A stretch of 47,535 nt of DNA. Origin: Candidatus Omnitrophota bacterium. Lineage in GTDB: Bacteria > Omnitrophota > JACPQZ01. Position numbers and translations under genes: made by a program. The stretch is taken from the NCBI GenBank assembly GCA_016190205.1, contig JACPQZ010000076.1, forward strand, positions 68,632 to 116,166, read 5' to 3'. Of the stretch, positions 15,335 through 23,903 are shown piece by piece (the stretch's first letter is position 1; each line of letters starts with the position of its first letter). The notes below the pieces were generated by a model. The model searched no databases. It saw only the letters and a program-made list of their open reading frames with translations, and had not been told where the DNA came from.

Positions 15335-17271
15335 GGCTTTGAGCCACCCAGTTCAAGGGCCTTCGCAAAATGTTCCATCGCCTCGTCATGCCTTCCTTCC
15401 TCTTGCAGCACCATGCCGAGGTTGCCGTGTACGCGCGGATCGTCCGGCATAAGCTCCAGCGCCCGGTGAAGAGACTTAAGCGCCCGCTTGCTGTCACCTT
15501 TCTTTGCCCACGTAGCCCCCAGGTTATTGTGCGCCTCCGCAAGATCAGGTTGAAGCCTGACCGCCTCCTCAAAGTGCAGGATGGCATCGTCCAGGTTTTC
15601 CTCGCGGGCCAGGGCATTGGCCAGATTGTAATGGGCCATCACGGAATCAGGCTGAAGGCGGAGGGCCTCGCGGTATTCGGCGATCGCTGCCTCCACGCGA
15701 CCCAGCTTTAAGAGCGCATTCCCCAAATTGTAATGGGCCTCCACATGCGCGGGGGTAATGCGGACGGCCTCCTTCAGAGGCCCCAGCGCCTCCTCGAGCC
15801 TCCCCACTTCGCCCAAGGCTATCCCCAAATTATTGAGCGCTGCGGGATAATCGGGCATGAGCTTTATCGCCTTCTCATACATGGGAATTGCCTCATTAAA
15901 ACGCCCCTCGCTCGCGAGAGCCACCCCGAGGTTATAGTGAGCCCGGGGGTTAATGGGCCACTTCGAAATCGTGTCCCGCCAGATGGTTATCGTGCTCTCA
16001 TAATCTAAGTTGCGGCTGGCCGTTACGAGCCCCCATCCCCCGCCCAGAACGATGACCAAGATATATGAGATCCATCGGCGGCCCGCAAAACCCTTCGGGT
16101 CGCGGGCCAGCCGCGCGGCGGGGGCGGTCATCAGGCCGAAAAAATGATCCACCCCCACCACCCCCAAAACGATGACCGCCGCCAGCGGGACATACATCCG
16201 GTGCTCGAAGGCAAGATCTGCCAGAGGGATGAAGCTCGAGGTAGGAAGCAGCATAAGAAAAAAGAACGCCCCCAAAAATCCGAGCCTTGGCCTCGTGTGC
16301 AGGGCCCATAACACCAGCGCGACGAGCACGATGACAGGAATGGAGGGAATGAGCACCTCCATAAAATGCCGGGGAACCCGCCAGGAATAATCCAGCACCA
16401 GGGGATGCGGCCAAAATACGAGCTTAAGGTAATGGAGGATGACACCCGGCTGGGCCGAGAGGTGCTGAAGGGGAGTCACATATTCATATGAAAAACCCGC
16501 GCTGGATGCGGCCGTGGGCGGCTGCGCCAGAAGGAATGCGGCAAAAAGAAACCACGTGGAGGCAAGGCCCAGATAAAGCGCCCGCCGGTTTTCCCATGCA
16601 TTGCGGAAAGAGCCCGCCACACTGCGCCGCGGACCGACGCCCGCCAGAAACGAGCGGTCATAACATAAGACAATAAGCGGGGCCATGACCATAATGAGTT
16701 TGCTCGCCATTCCCATCGCACAGGAAAAAATAGCTAAGGCGTGCCAGCCGCGGGGACGATTGCTCTCTGAAGCCCGTAATACGCTGTAAAGACACAGGAA
16801 AAGGAATAGGCCCATCATGGACTCGGCCCGCTGAATGATGTAAGTCACGCTCTCTGTTTGGAGGGGGTGAACCGTCCAAAGAAGGGTGACGATGAGAGCC
16901 AAATCCTTTGCCCGGCCCCCGTAACGAGCACGCAGAGGCTCCAAAAGGAGGGTGCGCCGGACAATACCGAATAATGTAAGCGCTGCCAAGGCATGAACCA
17001 GCAGATTAAACGCGTGATAACCCCAGGCACTTAACCCCCCCAGCGCGAAGTTTCCAGCCAGTGAAAGGTTGACGAGCGGTCTTAAACCCACGCTCCCCTC
17101 CACGCGCGAATTCATAGCCTCCCACGGCGGCCACAGCGTCCGGATGGAATCGTTGCGGACGATGTGCGCCAAATCGTCGAATACGAATCCGCCAGAAAAA
17201 CTTGTCCCGTAGGCTGCGAGCGCCGCTGCCACTATTAAAACGATCGGAAAAATATTGTGATTATCACGCAT
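15331..17271 (-). CDS. TMTC-like multi-pass membrane protein with C-terminal TPRs (paralog 1)
   Basis: The N-terminal 400 residues hold about ten membrane segments. A luminal or periplasmic loop, FSGGFVFDDLAHIVRNDSIR, near residue 27 resembles the GT-C glycosyltransferase first loop with a DD pair. HPLQTESVTYIIQRAESMMG and FEHRMYVPLA are shared with bacterial and eukaryotic TMTC (DUF1736) proteins, which are O-mannosyltransferases in animals. The C-terminal 230 residues are about six TPRs. The length is 646 residues. It lies next to a 575-residue paralog and is coupled to rsmA. A protein-glycosylation role is an inference from family. Confidence 0.85.
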   Translation of the reverse strand: MRDNHNIFPIVLIVAAALAAYGTSFSGGFVFDDLAHIVRNDSIRTLWPPWEAMNSRVEGSVGLRPLVNLSLAGNFALGGLSAWGYHAFNLLVHALAALTLFGIVRRTLLLEPLRARYGGRAKDLALIVTLLWTVHPLQTESVTYIIQRAESMMGLFLFLCLYSVLRASESNRPRGWHALAIFSCAMGMASKLIMVMAPLIVLCYDRSFLAGVGPRRSVAGSFRNAWENRRALYLGLASTWFLFAAFLLAQPPTAASSAGFSYEYVTPLQHLSAQPGVILHYLKLVFWPHPLVLDYSWRVPRHFMEVLIPSIPVIVLVALVLWALHTRPRLGFLGAFFFLMLLPTSSFIPLADLAFEHRMYVPLAAVIVLGVVGVDHFFGLMTAPAARLARDPKGFAGRRWISYILVIVLGGGWGLVTASRNLDYESTITIWRDTISKWPINPRAHYNLGVALASEGRFNEAIPMYEKAIKLMPDYPAALNNLGIALGEVGRLEEALGPLKEAVRITPAHVEAHYNLGNALLKLGRVEAAIAEYREALRLQPDSVMAHYNLANALAREENLDDAILHFEEAVRLQPDLAEAHNNLGATWAKKGDSKRALKSLHRALELMPDDPRVHGNLGMVLQEEGRHDEAMEHFAKALELGGSKP

Positions 17272-17287
17272 CGATGTTGGTCGCTCG

Positions 17288-17478
17288 TCGTTCGGTTATC
17301 GTTGATCGCAAGCGCCGTAAGCTATCAGCTGTCAGCCTTCAGCCATCAGCAAAAGCTGGAGAAAATAGCTGACGGCCGAAGGCAGAAAGCCCATAATATT
17401 TCTTTTCTTGCGATAACCGATCACCGATAACCGATCACCGAATTGCGATAACCGATCACCGATGACCGATCAACGATC
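17288..17478. repeat. Composite heptamer element: GATCACC family around TCAGCCT family
   Basis: This is the same architecture as 1639-1830: GGTTATC-type repeats, a conserved core at 17305-17350 shared with 1666-1711 (one mismatch in 46 bp), an inverted TCAGC partner at about 17371-17388, and a long returning arm of ATAACCG/ATCACCG heptamers at 17411-17478. The right end reads into the 3' end of the neighbouring TMTC-like gene and supplies its stop codon. Confidence 0.9.
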
Positions 17479-19197
17479 CCCGAACGTTGTGCTTTCCGAC
17501 GCTGCTCCGCCGTGTCCCGACATAAGAAGCACCTGTCCCAGGTTGCGCCCGGCTTCCTCAAGCGCGGGGTCAAGCGCCAGCGCCTCACGATAATACCCCG
17601 CGGCCTCCTTGAGCCTTCCCTGCTCAAAATAGACATTTCCCAGATTATTATAAGCCTGGGCATGGGCCGGGTTCGCCTCAAGCGCTTTTCTTAAATACTC
17701 CTCCGCTTCTGAAAACCGGCCGGTGCGGCTCAGCTCTCCCCCCATATTCGTCAGGGCATCCACATGCCTGGGGCTTAACGACAAGGCCTCCCGGTAGTGC
17801 TTCATGGCCTCGGCGGGATTTCTTCGCCCGCTTTCAACGAGCCCCAGCGCATTGTGCGCATCCGGGTATTCGGCCTTCAGCGCGAGCGCCTTTTTAAGAT
17901 GGTGAGCCGCCTCTTCGTACTGCGCCGAATGGAGGAGGGCGAACCCCAAGTTGTAGTGCGCCCTCGCGTTTGCCGGGCGCTTCTCTACGGTATCACGCCA
18001 GATCTCAGCGTCGCTTTGATAGTCCAGATTGCGAGCCACTGTAAGCACGCCCAGGACGAGGGCAGGGAGCATCGCAAAAGCTGAGCATAGAATGAGACGC
18101 CTTCGTTCCGGTTTCGCCCATTTGTTTAGTGCCCAATACACCGCGAGGGTCGCCAAAGTAGCGACGCAAGCCAGAGGCAAATACATGCGGTGCTCAAACG
18201 CGGGATCCGGTAATGGAATGAAACCGGACGTGGGGGCCAGAATAAGAAAGAAGGCGAGCCCGACGAAACCCACCCTCGGATGCGCAACAGTGGCCCACAG
18301 CGCGAGGACAAAAAGTGCACCGAGGATGAGACCCGGAATCAGCACCCCTTCGCGGGCCACCTGAAGAGGCCAGGCATAATCCAGCACGAGGGGATGAGGC
18401 CAAACGCACAGCTTTAAATACTTGAGAATCACTCCGGGCTGAAGGGCGGCATACTTCAAAGGCGTAAGCTCCGAATAGGTAAACCAGGTGCCCGTCCCGT
18501 GCCTTGCCTGTGCCTGAAGCATAAGCCCCGCAGCCAAAAGTGTCGTTGAGAAAAGGGCAAGGTAAAACCCAAGGCGCCGGGCGAGGGCTTTAAAAAATGA
18601 ACCTGTGACAAAACATCGGTCATAAAGAAGTATGGAGACGGGGACCGTTACCATGACGGGCTTGGCCAGCATGCCTAGGCAAGAGAAAAGAATGCTCGCC
18701 TTAAGCCACCCCTTCCGACCGCGAGGAGTCGTGCCGAGGATGAAGGCATAGAGCGCAGCCAGGTAAAAAAGCCCCATCATGGATTCGCTCCGCTGAATAA
18801 CATACGTCACACTCTCGGTCTGGAGGGGGTGCACGAGCCACAGGAGGGAGATCGAAAAGGCGGGTCCCCACCGGAGCGCGGTCCTCAAGATGAAAAACAA
18901 CAAAAAGGACGCAAGGACGTGGACCGCGAGATTAAACGCATGATACCCCCAAGGATTCAAGCCGCCCAGGCGGTAATTAAAGGCAAGGGACAAATTGAGG
19001 AGCGGTCTTGACTCGCGTTCCCCGGGAATCGCGAAGAGGGTCTCCCACAGAGGCCACAGTTTACGGATGGACGGATTTTTTACAATGTAGCTTTCGTCAT
19101 CAAAGACGAAATCGCCTGAAAAGCTGTTATGGTAAGCGAGGAGGGCGGCCACGAGAAGGAGGATGAGCGAAAGGGCTGTGCCGCGAGTCGCACGCAT
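17470..19197 (-). CDS. TMTC-like multi-pass membrane protein with C-terminal TPRs (paralog 2)
   Basis: This 575-residue product has the same plan as its downstream neighbour. A first hydrophobic segment is followed by FSGDFVFDDESYIVKNPSIR, then HPLQTESVTYVIQRSESMMG, roughly ten membrane helices, FEHRMYLPLA and four to five TPRs at the C-terminus (AHYNLGFALL, ALNNMG-like units). The family fold is GT-C glycosyltransferase; dolichol- or polyprenyl-linked sugar would be the expected donor. The last residues (about TTFGDR) and the stop TGA lie in heptamer sequence, so the original C-terminus may have been replaced. The tandem arrangement suggests gene duplication followed by divergence. Confidence 0.85.
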   Translation of the reverse strand: MRATRGTALSLILLLVAALLAYHNSFSGDFVFDDESYIVKNPSIRKLWPLWETLFAIPGERESRPLLNLSLAFNYRLGGLNPWGYHAFNLAVHVLASFLLFFILRTALRWGPAFSISLLWLVHPLQTESVTYVIQRSESMMGLFYLAALYAFILGTTPRGRKGWLKASILFSCLGMLAKPVMVTVPVSILLYDRCFVTGSFFKALARRLGFYLALFSTTLLAAGLMLQAQARHGTGTWFTYSELTPLKYAALQPGVILKYLKLCVWPHPLVLDYAWPLQVAREGVLIPGLILGALFVLALWATVAHPRVGFVGLAFFLILAPTSGFIPLPDPAFEHRMYLPLACVATLATLAVYWALNKWAKPERRRLILCSAFAMLPALVLGVLTVARNLDYQSDAEIWRDTVEKRPANARAHYNLGFALLHSAQYEEAAHHLKKALALKAEYPDAHNALGLVESGRRNPAEAMKHYREALSLSPRHVDALTNMGGELSRTGRFSEAEEYLRKALEANPAHAQAYNNLGNVYFEQGRLKEAAGYYREALALDPALEEAGRNLGQVLLMSGHGGAASESTTFGDR

Positions 19198-19204
19198 ATC
19201 AATC

Positions 19205-19337
19205 AGTCGCTAGTAACTGGTCGCTAGTCGCTGGCGAATGTTCTTCACGAGAGACTGTTAGCAAACCTCTAGCGACCAGCGACCAGCGACCCGCATCTGC
19301 TTTTTTGCTAGCGACCAGCGACCAGCGACCAGCAACG
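19205..19337. repeat. Heptamer array, GTCGCTA / GCGACCA family
   Basis: The left arm (19205-19237) has GTCGCTAG/GTCGCTGG units. Two returning arms of CGACCAG units lie at 19270-19293 and 19308-19337, separated by a CTTTTTTGCTAG linker. The array fills the gap between pdxA and the TMTC-like paralog 2. The second returning arm nearly duplicates the first. Confidence 0.9.
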
Positions 19338-19344
19338 AGAGGCA

Positions 19345-20307
19345 TCATGACTTTAACGAGAGCTTAACGGCCCAGCGAATGGCCTCGAGCATGGGGCGGG
19401 GGTTGGCCTTTCCCTTGCCGGCGATATCGAAGGCCGTGCCGTGGTCCGGCGCGGTGCGTATAAAAGGAAGCCCGATGGTGACGTTCACCGCCCGGTCGAA
19501 GGCGAGCATCTTTAAGGGGATGAGACCTTGGTCATGATACATCGCCACTACGACGTCAAAACTTCCCCTGCGTGCAGTCCAAAAAGCCGAATCCGGGCTT
19601 AAAGGCCCCTCCACCCGAAACCCCCGCCGCCTCGCACGGGCGATGGCAGGGCGAATCACCTTCTTTTCCTCACGGCCGGTTAAACCCCCTTCACCCGCAT
19701 GGGGGTTGAGACCCAGAACCGCGACCCGTGGGTGCGCGATCTTAAAATATCTTTTGACGAAGCGGTGTGATCGCTCAATCGTGCGCGCGAGCCTTTGGGT
19801 GGTCAGAATGCGGCTTACGTCCCGAAACGGAACGTGGCGAGTCGCAAGGACCACGCGAATGGGCCCCCCCAGGAAAAGCATTTCGGCGTGCTGGACGCCC
19901 GCGCGGTACGCGAGATACTCTGTGACGCCTGGAAACCGGAATCCCACCCCGTGTAGACCTTCTTTGCTGACGGGGGCGGTCACGAGCGCGGAAAGTCCTC
20001 CTTTGAGCGCAAGTAAAGTCCCATATTCCAGGCACGCCAGGGCATAACGTGCCCCCTCCCGGCTGGGCCTGCCCGGCTTTGGCAGCGGACCATTCCAAGA
20101 TAAAGATCGAATCCAGTCAAGACTCGTTAACATGCGCTTGGAGGCAAACTTGTTCAAAAGGCGGGGATCCCCGATCAAAAGACACCGGGACCTCGTCCCG
20201 GCTGGGATGTTCTTAAGCGCCCCGGCCACCACCTCCGGCCCCACCCCGGCCGGATCGCCCAGCGTGATGCCGATCAGAGACGATCCCGCCGTCGGATGCG
20301 GGTTCAT
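19345..20307 (-). CDS. pdxA: PdxA, 4-hydroxythreonine-4-phosphate dehydrogenase
   Basis: PdxA oxidises 4-phosphohydroxy-L-threonine in the DXP-dependent pathway to pyridoxal phosphate. GITLGDPAGVGPEV at the N-terminus, the metal-site histidines in ATRHVPF, GLNPHAGEGG and AMYHDQGLIPLK, and RTAPDHGTAFDIAGKG are all conserved. I start it at ATG 20307, two nt after the M48 gene's stop region, which gives 320 residues. An ATG at 20325 that overlaps the M48 gene is an alternative. No pdxJ is nearby. Confidence 0.94.
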   Translation of the reverse strand: MNPHPTAGSSLIGITLGDPAGVGPEVVAGALKNIPAGTRSRCLLIGDPRLLNKFASKRMLTSLDWIRSLSWNGPLPKPGRPSREGARYALACLEYGTLLALKGGLSALVTAPVSKEGLHGVGFRFPGVTEYLAYRAGVQHAEMLFLGGPIRVVLATRHVPFRDVSRILTTQRLARTIERSHRFVKRYFKIAHPRVAVLGLNPHAGEGGLTGREEKKVIRPAIARARRRGFRVEGPLSPDSAFWTARRGSFDVVVAMYHDQGLIPLKMLAFDRAVNVTIGLPFIRTAPDHGTAFDIAGKGKANPRPMLEAIRWAVKLSLKS

Positions 20308-20311
20308 TCTC

Positions 20312-21769
20312 TCAAGCCGCGACATAACTCTCAATGCGGACCAGGCGGCCGCAGCGCCGGCAGATCATCTGGGGGGCTATGAAAGCGGGAGAGAGGGTCA
20401 GGGTCTGACCGCACCGGCAGGCGAATGATTCCCATCCCGTCCCTCTTCGCCGGTGGATTTGGGGCGCCTCGTCCCCGCGCGCTCCCGAGGGCGCTTTCTT
20501 GCCCGCCGACACTCCTCGGCCCGCCAAAATGGCCGCGGCGGCGGCAAGCTGTGTGAGCGGGACATCCAGAACGCGCGAGCACTTGGGACATGTGATCGTC
20601 GAATGGTTAAACCGGGGAGGGATCTTGATCTTCATTCCGCAGGCGCAAACCAAAAAGGCGAAGTCATTGATAGACCGCATCACATCCATGAGGTCGCGCG
20701 CTTGAGCCTTGCGGCCCCGCGGCTCCTCACTTGCAGGAGACGGGGCCCGAAGCGGGACCTCCGCTTTTTGAGAAAAGGCGGATGGAGGCAAAAGGGACGA
20801 GTCCCTTCCCCTGTAAAAAGAGGCATAGGCCTTTTGATAGCTGGCAAAGCCCGCCCCCTGCGCGATCGCCCTTAAGATACGGATGCGGTCAAGGATGGGC
20901 GGGTGCGTGTGCGTCAAACTCGAAGCGGCCCGCGGCTCAAAAATATACATCGGGGAAGTGATGGGATTTAAGACCGATGAGAACGAACCATCCTGGGAGA
21001 TCTTCTCCAGGGCCGAGGCCAGGCCCTCGGGATAACGCGTCAGGCGCACTGCACAGGCATCGGCGAGATATTCGCGTTTCCGGGAGAGAGAAAAGTAAAA
21101 TATTTGCGCGAGGATGGGACCCAAAATCGCAAAGACAAGCGCCGCCGCGAGGATCACCACCTGCGCCTGGCCCCCCACCCCGGCACGCCCTGCCGTGCGG
21201 TACCGGCGGCGCGAGCCGCCGCCAAACCACATGCCCCTTAAAAAGACGTGGGACAAAAGCCGGATGCTTCCCAGCACGATCCCCGCAAGCGTCATGTAAT
21301 ACACGTCGCGATTCGTGATGTGGCTCATCTCATGCGCGATGACGCCCTGCAGTTCATCGCGATTTAAGCGGGACACAAGCCCCGCCGTGACCGCGACGGC
21401 GCAGCGCTCCGGCTTAATTCCCGTGGCGAAGGCATTCATGCCCGGGTCATCCATCACGTATACCCGGGGCATGTGCGCCAAATTGGACGCGATCTTCATC
21501 TCCTCCACCACGTTGAAAAGCTGGGGATAGAGCTCTTTCGAAACCTCTTCGGCGGCGCTCGAGGAAAGAAGGATCTGGTCTCCGGCCAAAAAACCGAGCG
21601 AGGTGAGAACAACCCAGATGAGCGCGGCCGCCCCGAGTCCATACACCGCACCCTCCGGCCCCAGCCAGGCGAGCCCTATGACACACCCCAGCCCTGCAAG
21701 GACCAGCCCTAGGAGAACCAAAAGGAGGACCGATTTCCTCTGGTTGGCTTGTATCAGTTCCCACATCAT
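20312..21769 (-). CDS. M48 (HtpX-like) membrane metalloprotease with two C-terminal zinc ribbons
   Basis: This is a zinc endopeptidase of the membrane, expected to degrade misfolded membrane proteins. Two N-terminal membrane segments (residues about 14-60) precede VYVMDDPGMNAFATG and the catalytic HEMSH, with the third ligand in KREYLADACAVRLTRYP. After a Ser/Pro-rich linker the last 140 residues hold two ribbon-like units: CACG...CPKC and CRCG...CRRC, each a CxC followed about 15-20 residues later by CxxC. Ordinary HtpX is about 290 residues, whereas this is 485. It follows lemA by a short gap, the common LemA-M48 pairing. Confidence 0.9.
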   Translation of the reverse strand: MMWELIQANQRKSVLLLVLLGLVLAGLGCVIGLAWLGPEGAVYGLGAAALIWVVLTSLGFLAGDQILLSSSAAEEVSKELYPQLFNVVEEMKIASNLAHMPRVYVMDDPGMNAFATGIKPERCAVAVTAGLVSRLNRDELQGVIAHEMSHITNRDVYYMTLAGIVLGSIRLLSHVFLRGMWFGGGSRRRYRTAGRAGVGGQAQVVILAAALVFAILGPILAQIFYFSLSRKREYLADACAVRLTRYPEGLASALEKISQDGSFSSVLNPITSPMYIFEPRAASSLTHTHPPILDRIRILRAIAQGAGFASYQKAYASFYRGRDSSLLPPSAFSQKAEVPLRAPSPASEEPRGRKAQARDLMDVMRSINDFAFLVCACGMKIKIPPRFNHSTITCPKCSRVLDVPLTQLAAAAAILAGRGVSAGKKAPSGARGDEAPQIHRRRGTGWESFACRCGQTLTLSPAFIAPQMICRRCGRLVRIESYVAA

Positions 21770-21796
21770 GAGCGCTGTAAAGCCGGCGGGCCGGTG

Positions 21797-22351
21797 CTAA
21801 AACTTGACCTGCGGGGCGGCGCGGTGCGCCGCATCGTCCATCTGGAAATATTCGCCCTGCTTAAACTGAAAGCACCCCGCAACCACATTGGAAGGGAACA
21901 TCTGCAGTTTATTGTTATAGAAAAGGATTTGATCGTTGTAGCTCTGACGTGCAAAGGCGATTTTGTTCTCCGTGGAGCGGAGTTCCTCCTGCAGGGCCAT
22001 GAAATTTTGGTTGGCCTTAAGCTCCGGATAATTTTCCACCACAAGAAAAAACTTGTTCACGGAATCCGTCAAGGCCCCTTCCGCGCGGGACTTTTCCCCC
22101 ACGGATTGGGCACTCATGGCCTGCGAACGGGCGCGCGTTACGTTTTCGAGGGTCGCCCTTTCATGGCCCATATAACCCTTGACCGCCTCCAGGAGATTGG
22201 GGATAAGGTCATACCGCCGCTTAAGCTGCACGTCGATCTGCGACCACGCGTTCTGGGTTTGATTCCTTAACGCCACGAGCGAGTTAAAGATCCCTATGAA
22301 CATCAAAACCGCCAGGACGGCTGCGCCCAGCACAATCCAAAGAATCATCAT
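21797..22351 (-). CDS. lemA: LemA family membrane-anchored coiled-coil protein
   Basis: A single N-terminal membrane segment (residues about 4-24) is followed by FNSLVALRNQTQNAWSQIDVQLKRRYDLIPNLLEAVKGYMGHE, the LemA signature, and a helical body ending in FNNKLQMFPSNVVA-like sequence. LemA proteins have unknown molecular function but are repeatedly found next to M48 proteases, as here. I start at ATG 22351, which overlaps the preceding zinc-ribbon gene as ATGA and has GGAGG-like sequence upstream. The product has 184 residues. Confidence 0.93.
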   Translation of the reverse strand: MMILWIVLGAAVLAVLMFIGIFNSLVALRNQTQNAWSQIDVQLKRRYDLIPNLLEAVKGYMGHERATLENVTRARSQAMSAQSVGEKSRAEGALTDSVNKFFLVVENYPELKANQNFMALQEELRSTENKIAFARQSYNDQILFYNNKLQMFPSNVVAGCFQFKQGEYFQMDDAAHRAAPQVKF

Positions 22352-22761
22352 GGTCCTTCTCCTCCTCTCACTGTGTCTTGCGCTGCAAACACTTTCTGAA
22401 GGAACTGCCCCGTCGTGCGCGTGTCGCCGAGGCCCCCGCCCACCATAAGCTCGCCCAGCTCCCCCCGGTCGCACCAGAGCCCGTGCAGGCGCGGGCAGCG
22501 GTCTACGAGCACCTTCCGGTCTACGCCATGCGCCACCTTCCTCATCCGCATCCGGCAGATGGGACAGCGCCTCTTTTTTTCACGGGACTTCAAGTCCTCC
22601 GCCCCGAACGACAAAAACACGCGAGCCCTCTCCGAGCCTTCCAGCAAAAGTTCCAACTCACCCTCATCGAGCCACACCCCCCCGCAGTCCATACAGTGGT
22701 CCAGCTCCACTTCATCTAGTTCCAGCACCACCATAGGATCTTTGCAGGCCGGGCAATTCAT
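22348..22761 (-). CDS. Tandem TFIIB-type zinc-ribbon protein
   Basis: The 137-residue protein has two copies of the small ribbon known as zf-TFIIB: CPAC...CMDCGGVWLDEGELELLL near the N-terminus and CPICRMRM...DRCPRLHGLWCDRGELGELM in the middle. Such proteins are soluble and presumed zinc-binding; no enzymatic function is known. The second copy has CxxC then CPRLHGLWC, so one zinc ligand may be unusual. The gene overlaps lemA by 4 nt and thus belongs to a LemA/M48 zinc-linked operon. Confidence 0.85.
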   Translation of the reverse strand: MNCPACKDPMVVLELDEVELDHCMDCGGVWLDEGELELLLEGSERARVFLSFGAEDLKSREKKRRCPICRMRMRKVAHGVDRKVLVDRCPRLHGLWCDRGELGELMVGGGLGDTRTTGQFLQKVFAAQDTVRGGEGP

Positions 22762-23903
22762 TTGATCGAAATAAATGCCTCTTCTTTAAGTTCATTCACC
22801 CATGTCCGGAAGGCCGCAGAGAATTTTTCCTGGTAGAGCGCGTTCTCAATCTCATCGTTAACTTCTTGAAACGCAGGCAGGGATGCCTCCTGTCTCACAT
22901 CCACCCTGAAGAAGTGGTAGCCCACGCGGGACTCGACGGGGCCCGAAATTTCGCTCACCTTCAAAGAAAAGAGGGTCTTGTCAATCTCTTCCACCATTTC
23001 CCCCCGGGAAACGAACCCTAAGTCCCCGCCCTCGTCGCGGTTGGGGCCTTCGGAATACTGCTTGCAGACTTCCTCGAAGGGGGTCCCTTGCTCAAGAAGA
23101 GCGCGCACGCGCTCCAGTTTTTCAAGGACGAGGTCCTGACCCTCCACCGTTGCCTCGTCCTCCGCCTCCCCAAGGCCATCGCCGGCCGGGGCCTCATCTT
23201 CGGGGCGCGCCTTGCGTATGAGGATCATCCTGGCTCTAACCTTCTCCGGCGTCTTAAAATCGTCCGCATGAGCACTATAGTAATCTTGTATCTCCTTGGG
23301 AGATACGATGATACGAGATCTGACCTCCATTCCGATAAGCTGCTGAATCAGGTGCTGGTCCCTGTACTTTTGCCTCAATTCTTCCAGCGAGAGCCCCTGC
23401 TCGCTCACAGCCTGATGGAAGGCTTCCTCCGATTCGAATTTTCCAATGACCTCGCGGACGCGCTCCTCCACCTGCTCGGCGCTCGCCTCGAGTCCCTTTT
23501 CACGCGCCCTCTGCAGAATGAGGTGATCCTCGATGATCTGCCCCAGAATATCCCTGCGTGCCTCGGAGATCTTTCGCACAAGCCCTTCTCCCTGATAAAC
23601 CGTCTGATACTGCGCGACAATGGGATTCAGGCGCTCCATGAGCTCGCTCTGCGTGACGATGTCTTCGTTGACGACCGCGACAATCCTGTCGACTACCTCT
23701 GCCACCGCTATAGATATAACAGGACGGAACCATGATTCGGGAAGCGGGAAGCGGGAAGCGGGAAGCGAAAGAAACCAGATACCAGAAACCAGCAACCAGA
23801 AGAAACCAGTTACCAGAAACCAGAGATGGGGCGAACGGATCTTTTTCTGGTATCTGGTATCTGGTATCCTCTGGTATCTGGTTACTGGTTTCTGGTTACT
23901 CAT
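22758..23903 (-). CDS. surA: SurA-like periplasmic chaperone/peptidyl-prolyl isomerase
   Basis: The mature part starts near residue 69 with EVVDRIVAVVNEDIVTQSEL, the SurA N-terminal domain, and has one parvulin domain around residues 220-345 (ARMILIRKAR, then GGDLGFVSRGEM, and SRVGYHFFRV). SurA assists folding of outer-membrane proteins, so an outer membrane is implied. The start ATG at 23903 overlaps the mfd stop. The first 68 residues have a basic stretch then a hydrophobic one (residues 27-47), and almost all of this is encoded by ACCAGAA and GAAGCGG heptamers. No other canonical start precedes the mature domain except a GTG at 23705 that would lack any signal. Function firm, start moderately sure. 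Confidence 0.87.
   Translation of the reverse strand: MSNQKPVTRYQRIPDTRYQKKIRSPHLWFLVTGFFWLLVSGIWFLSLPASRFPLPESWFRPVISIAVAEVVDRIVAVVNEDIVTQSELMERLNPIVAQYQTVYQGEGLVRKISEARRDILGQIIEDHLILQRAREKGLEASAEQVEERVREVIGKFESEEAFHQAVSEQGLSLEELRQKYRDQHLIQQLIGMEVRSRIIVSPKEIQDYYSAHADDFKTPEKVRARMILIRKARPEDEAPAGDGLGEAEDEATVEGQDLVLEKLERVRALLEQGTPFEEVCKQYSEGPNRDEGGDLGFVSRGEMVEEIDKTLFSLKVSEISGPVESRVGYHFFRVDVRQEASLPAFQEVNDEIENALYQEKFSAAFRTWVNELKEEAFISIK
23739..23900. repeat. Heptamer arrays ACCAGAA and GAAGCGG, coding for the SurA-like signal peptide
   Basis: GAAGCGG occurs about four times at 23739-23768. ACCAGAA/ACCAGCA heptamers cover 23775-23825, and their inverted arm TATCTGG/TTTCTGG covers 23847-23900. The region lies inside the surA-like frame and reaches the mfd stop codon. 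Period 7 is maintained throughout. Confidence 0.9.

Noticed and set aside
19205-19337. Possible CRISPR array (regular repeats)
   Set aside because: The unit is only 7 bp with no unique spacers of constant length and no cas genes in the window. The same holds for all other heptamer loci.
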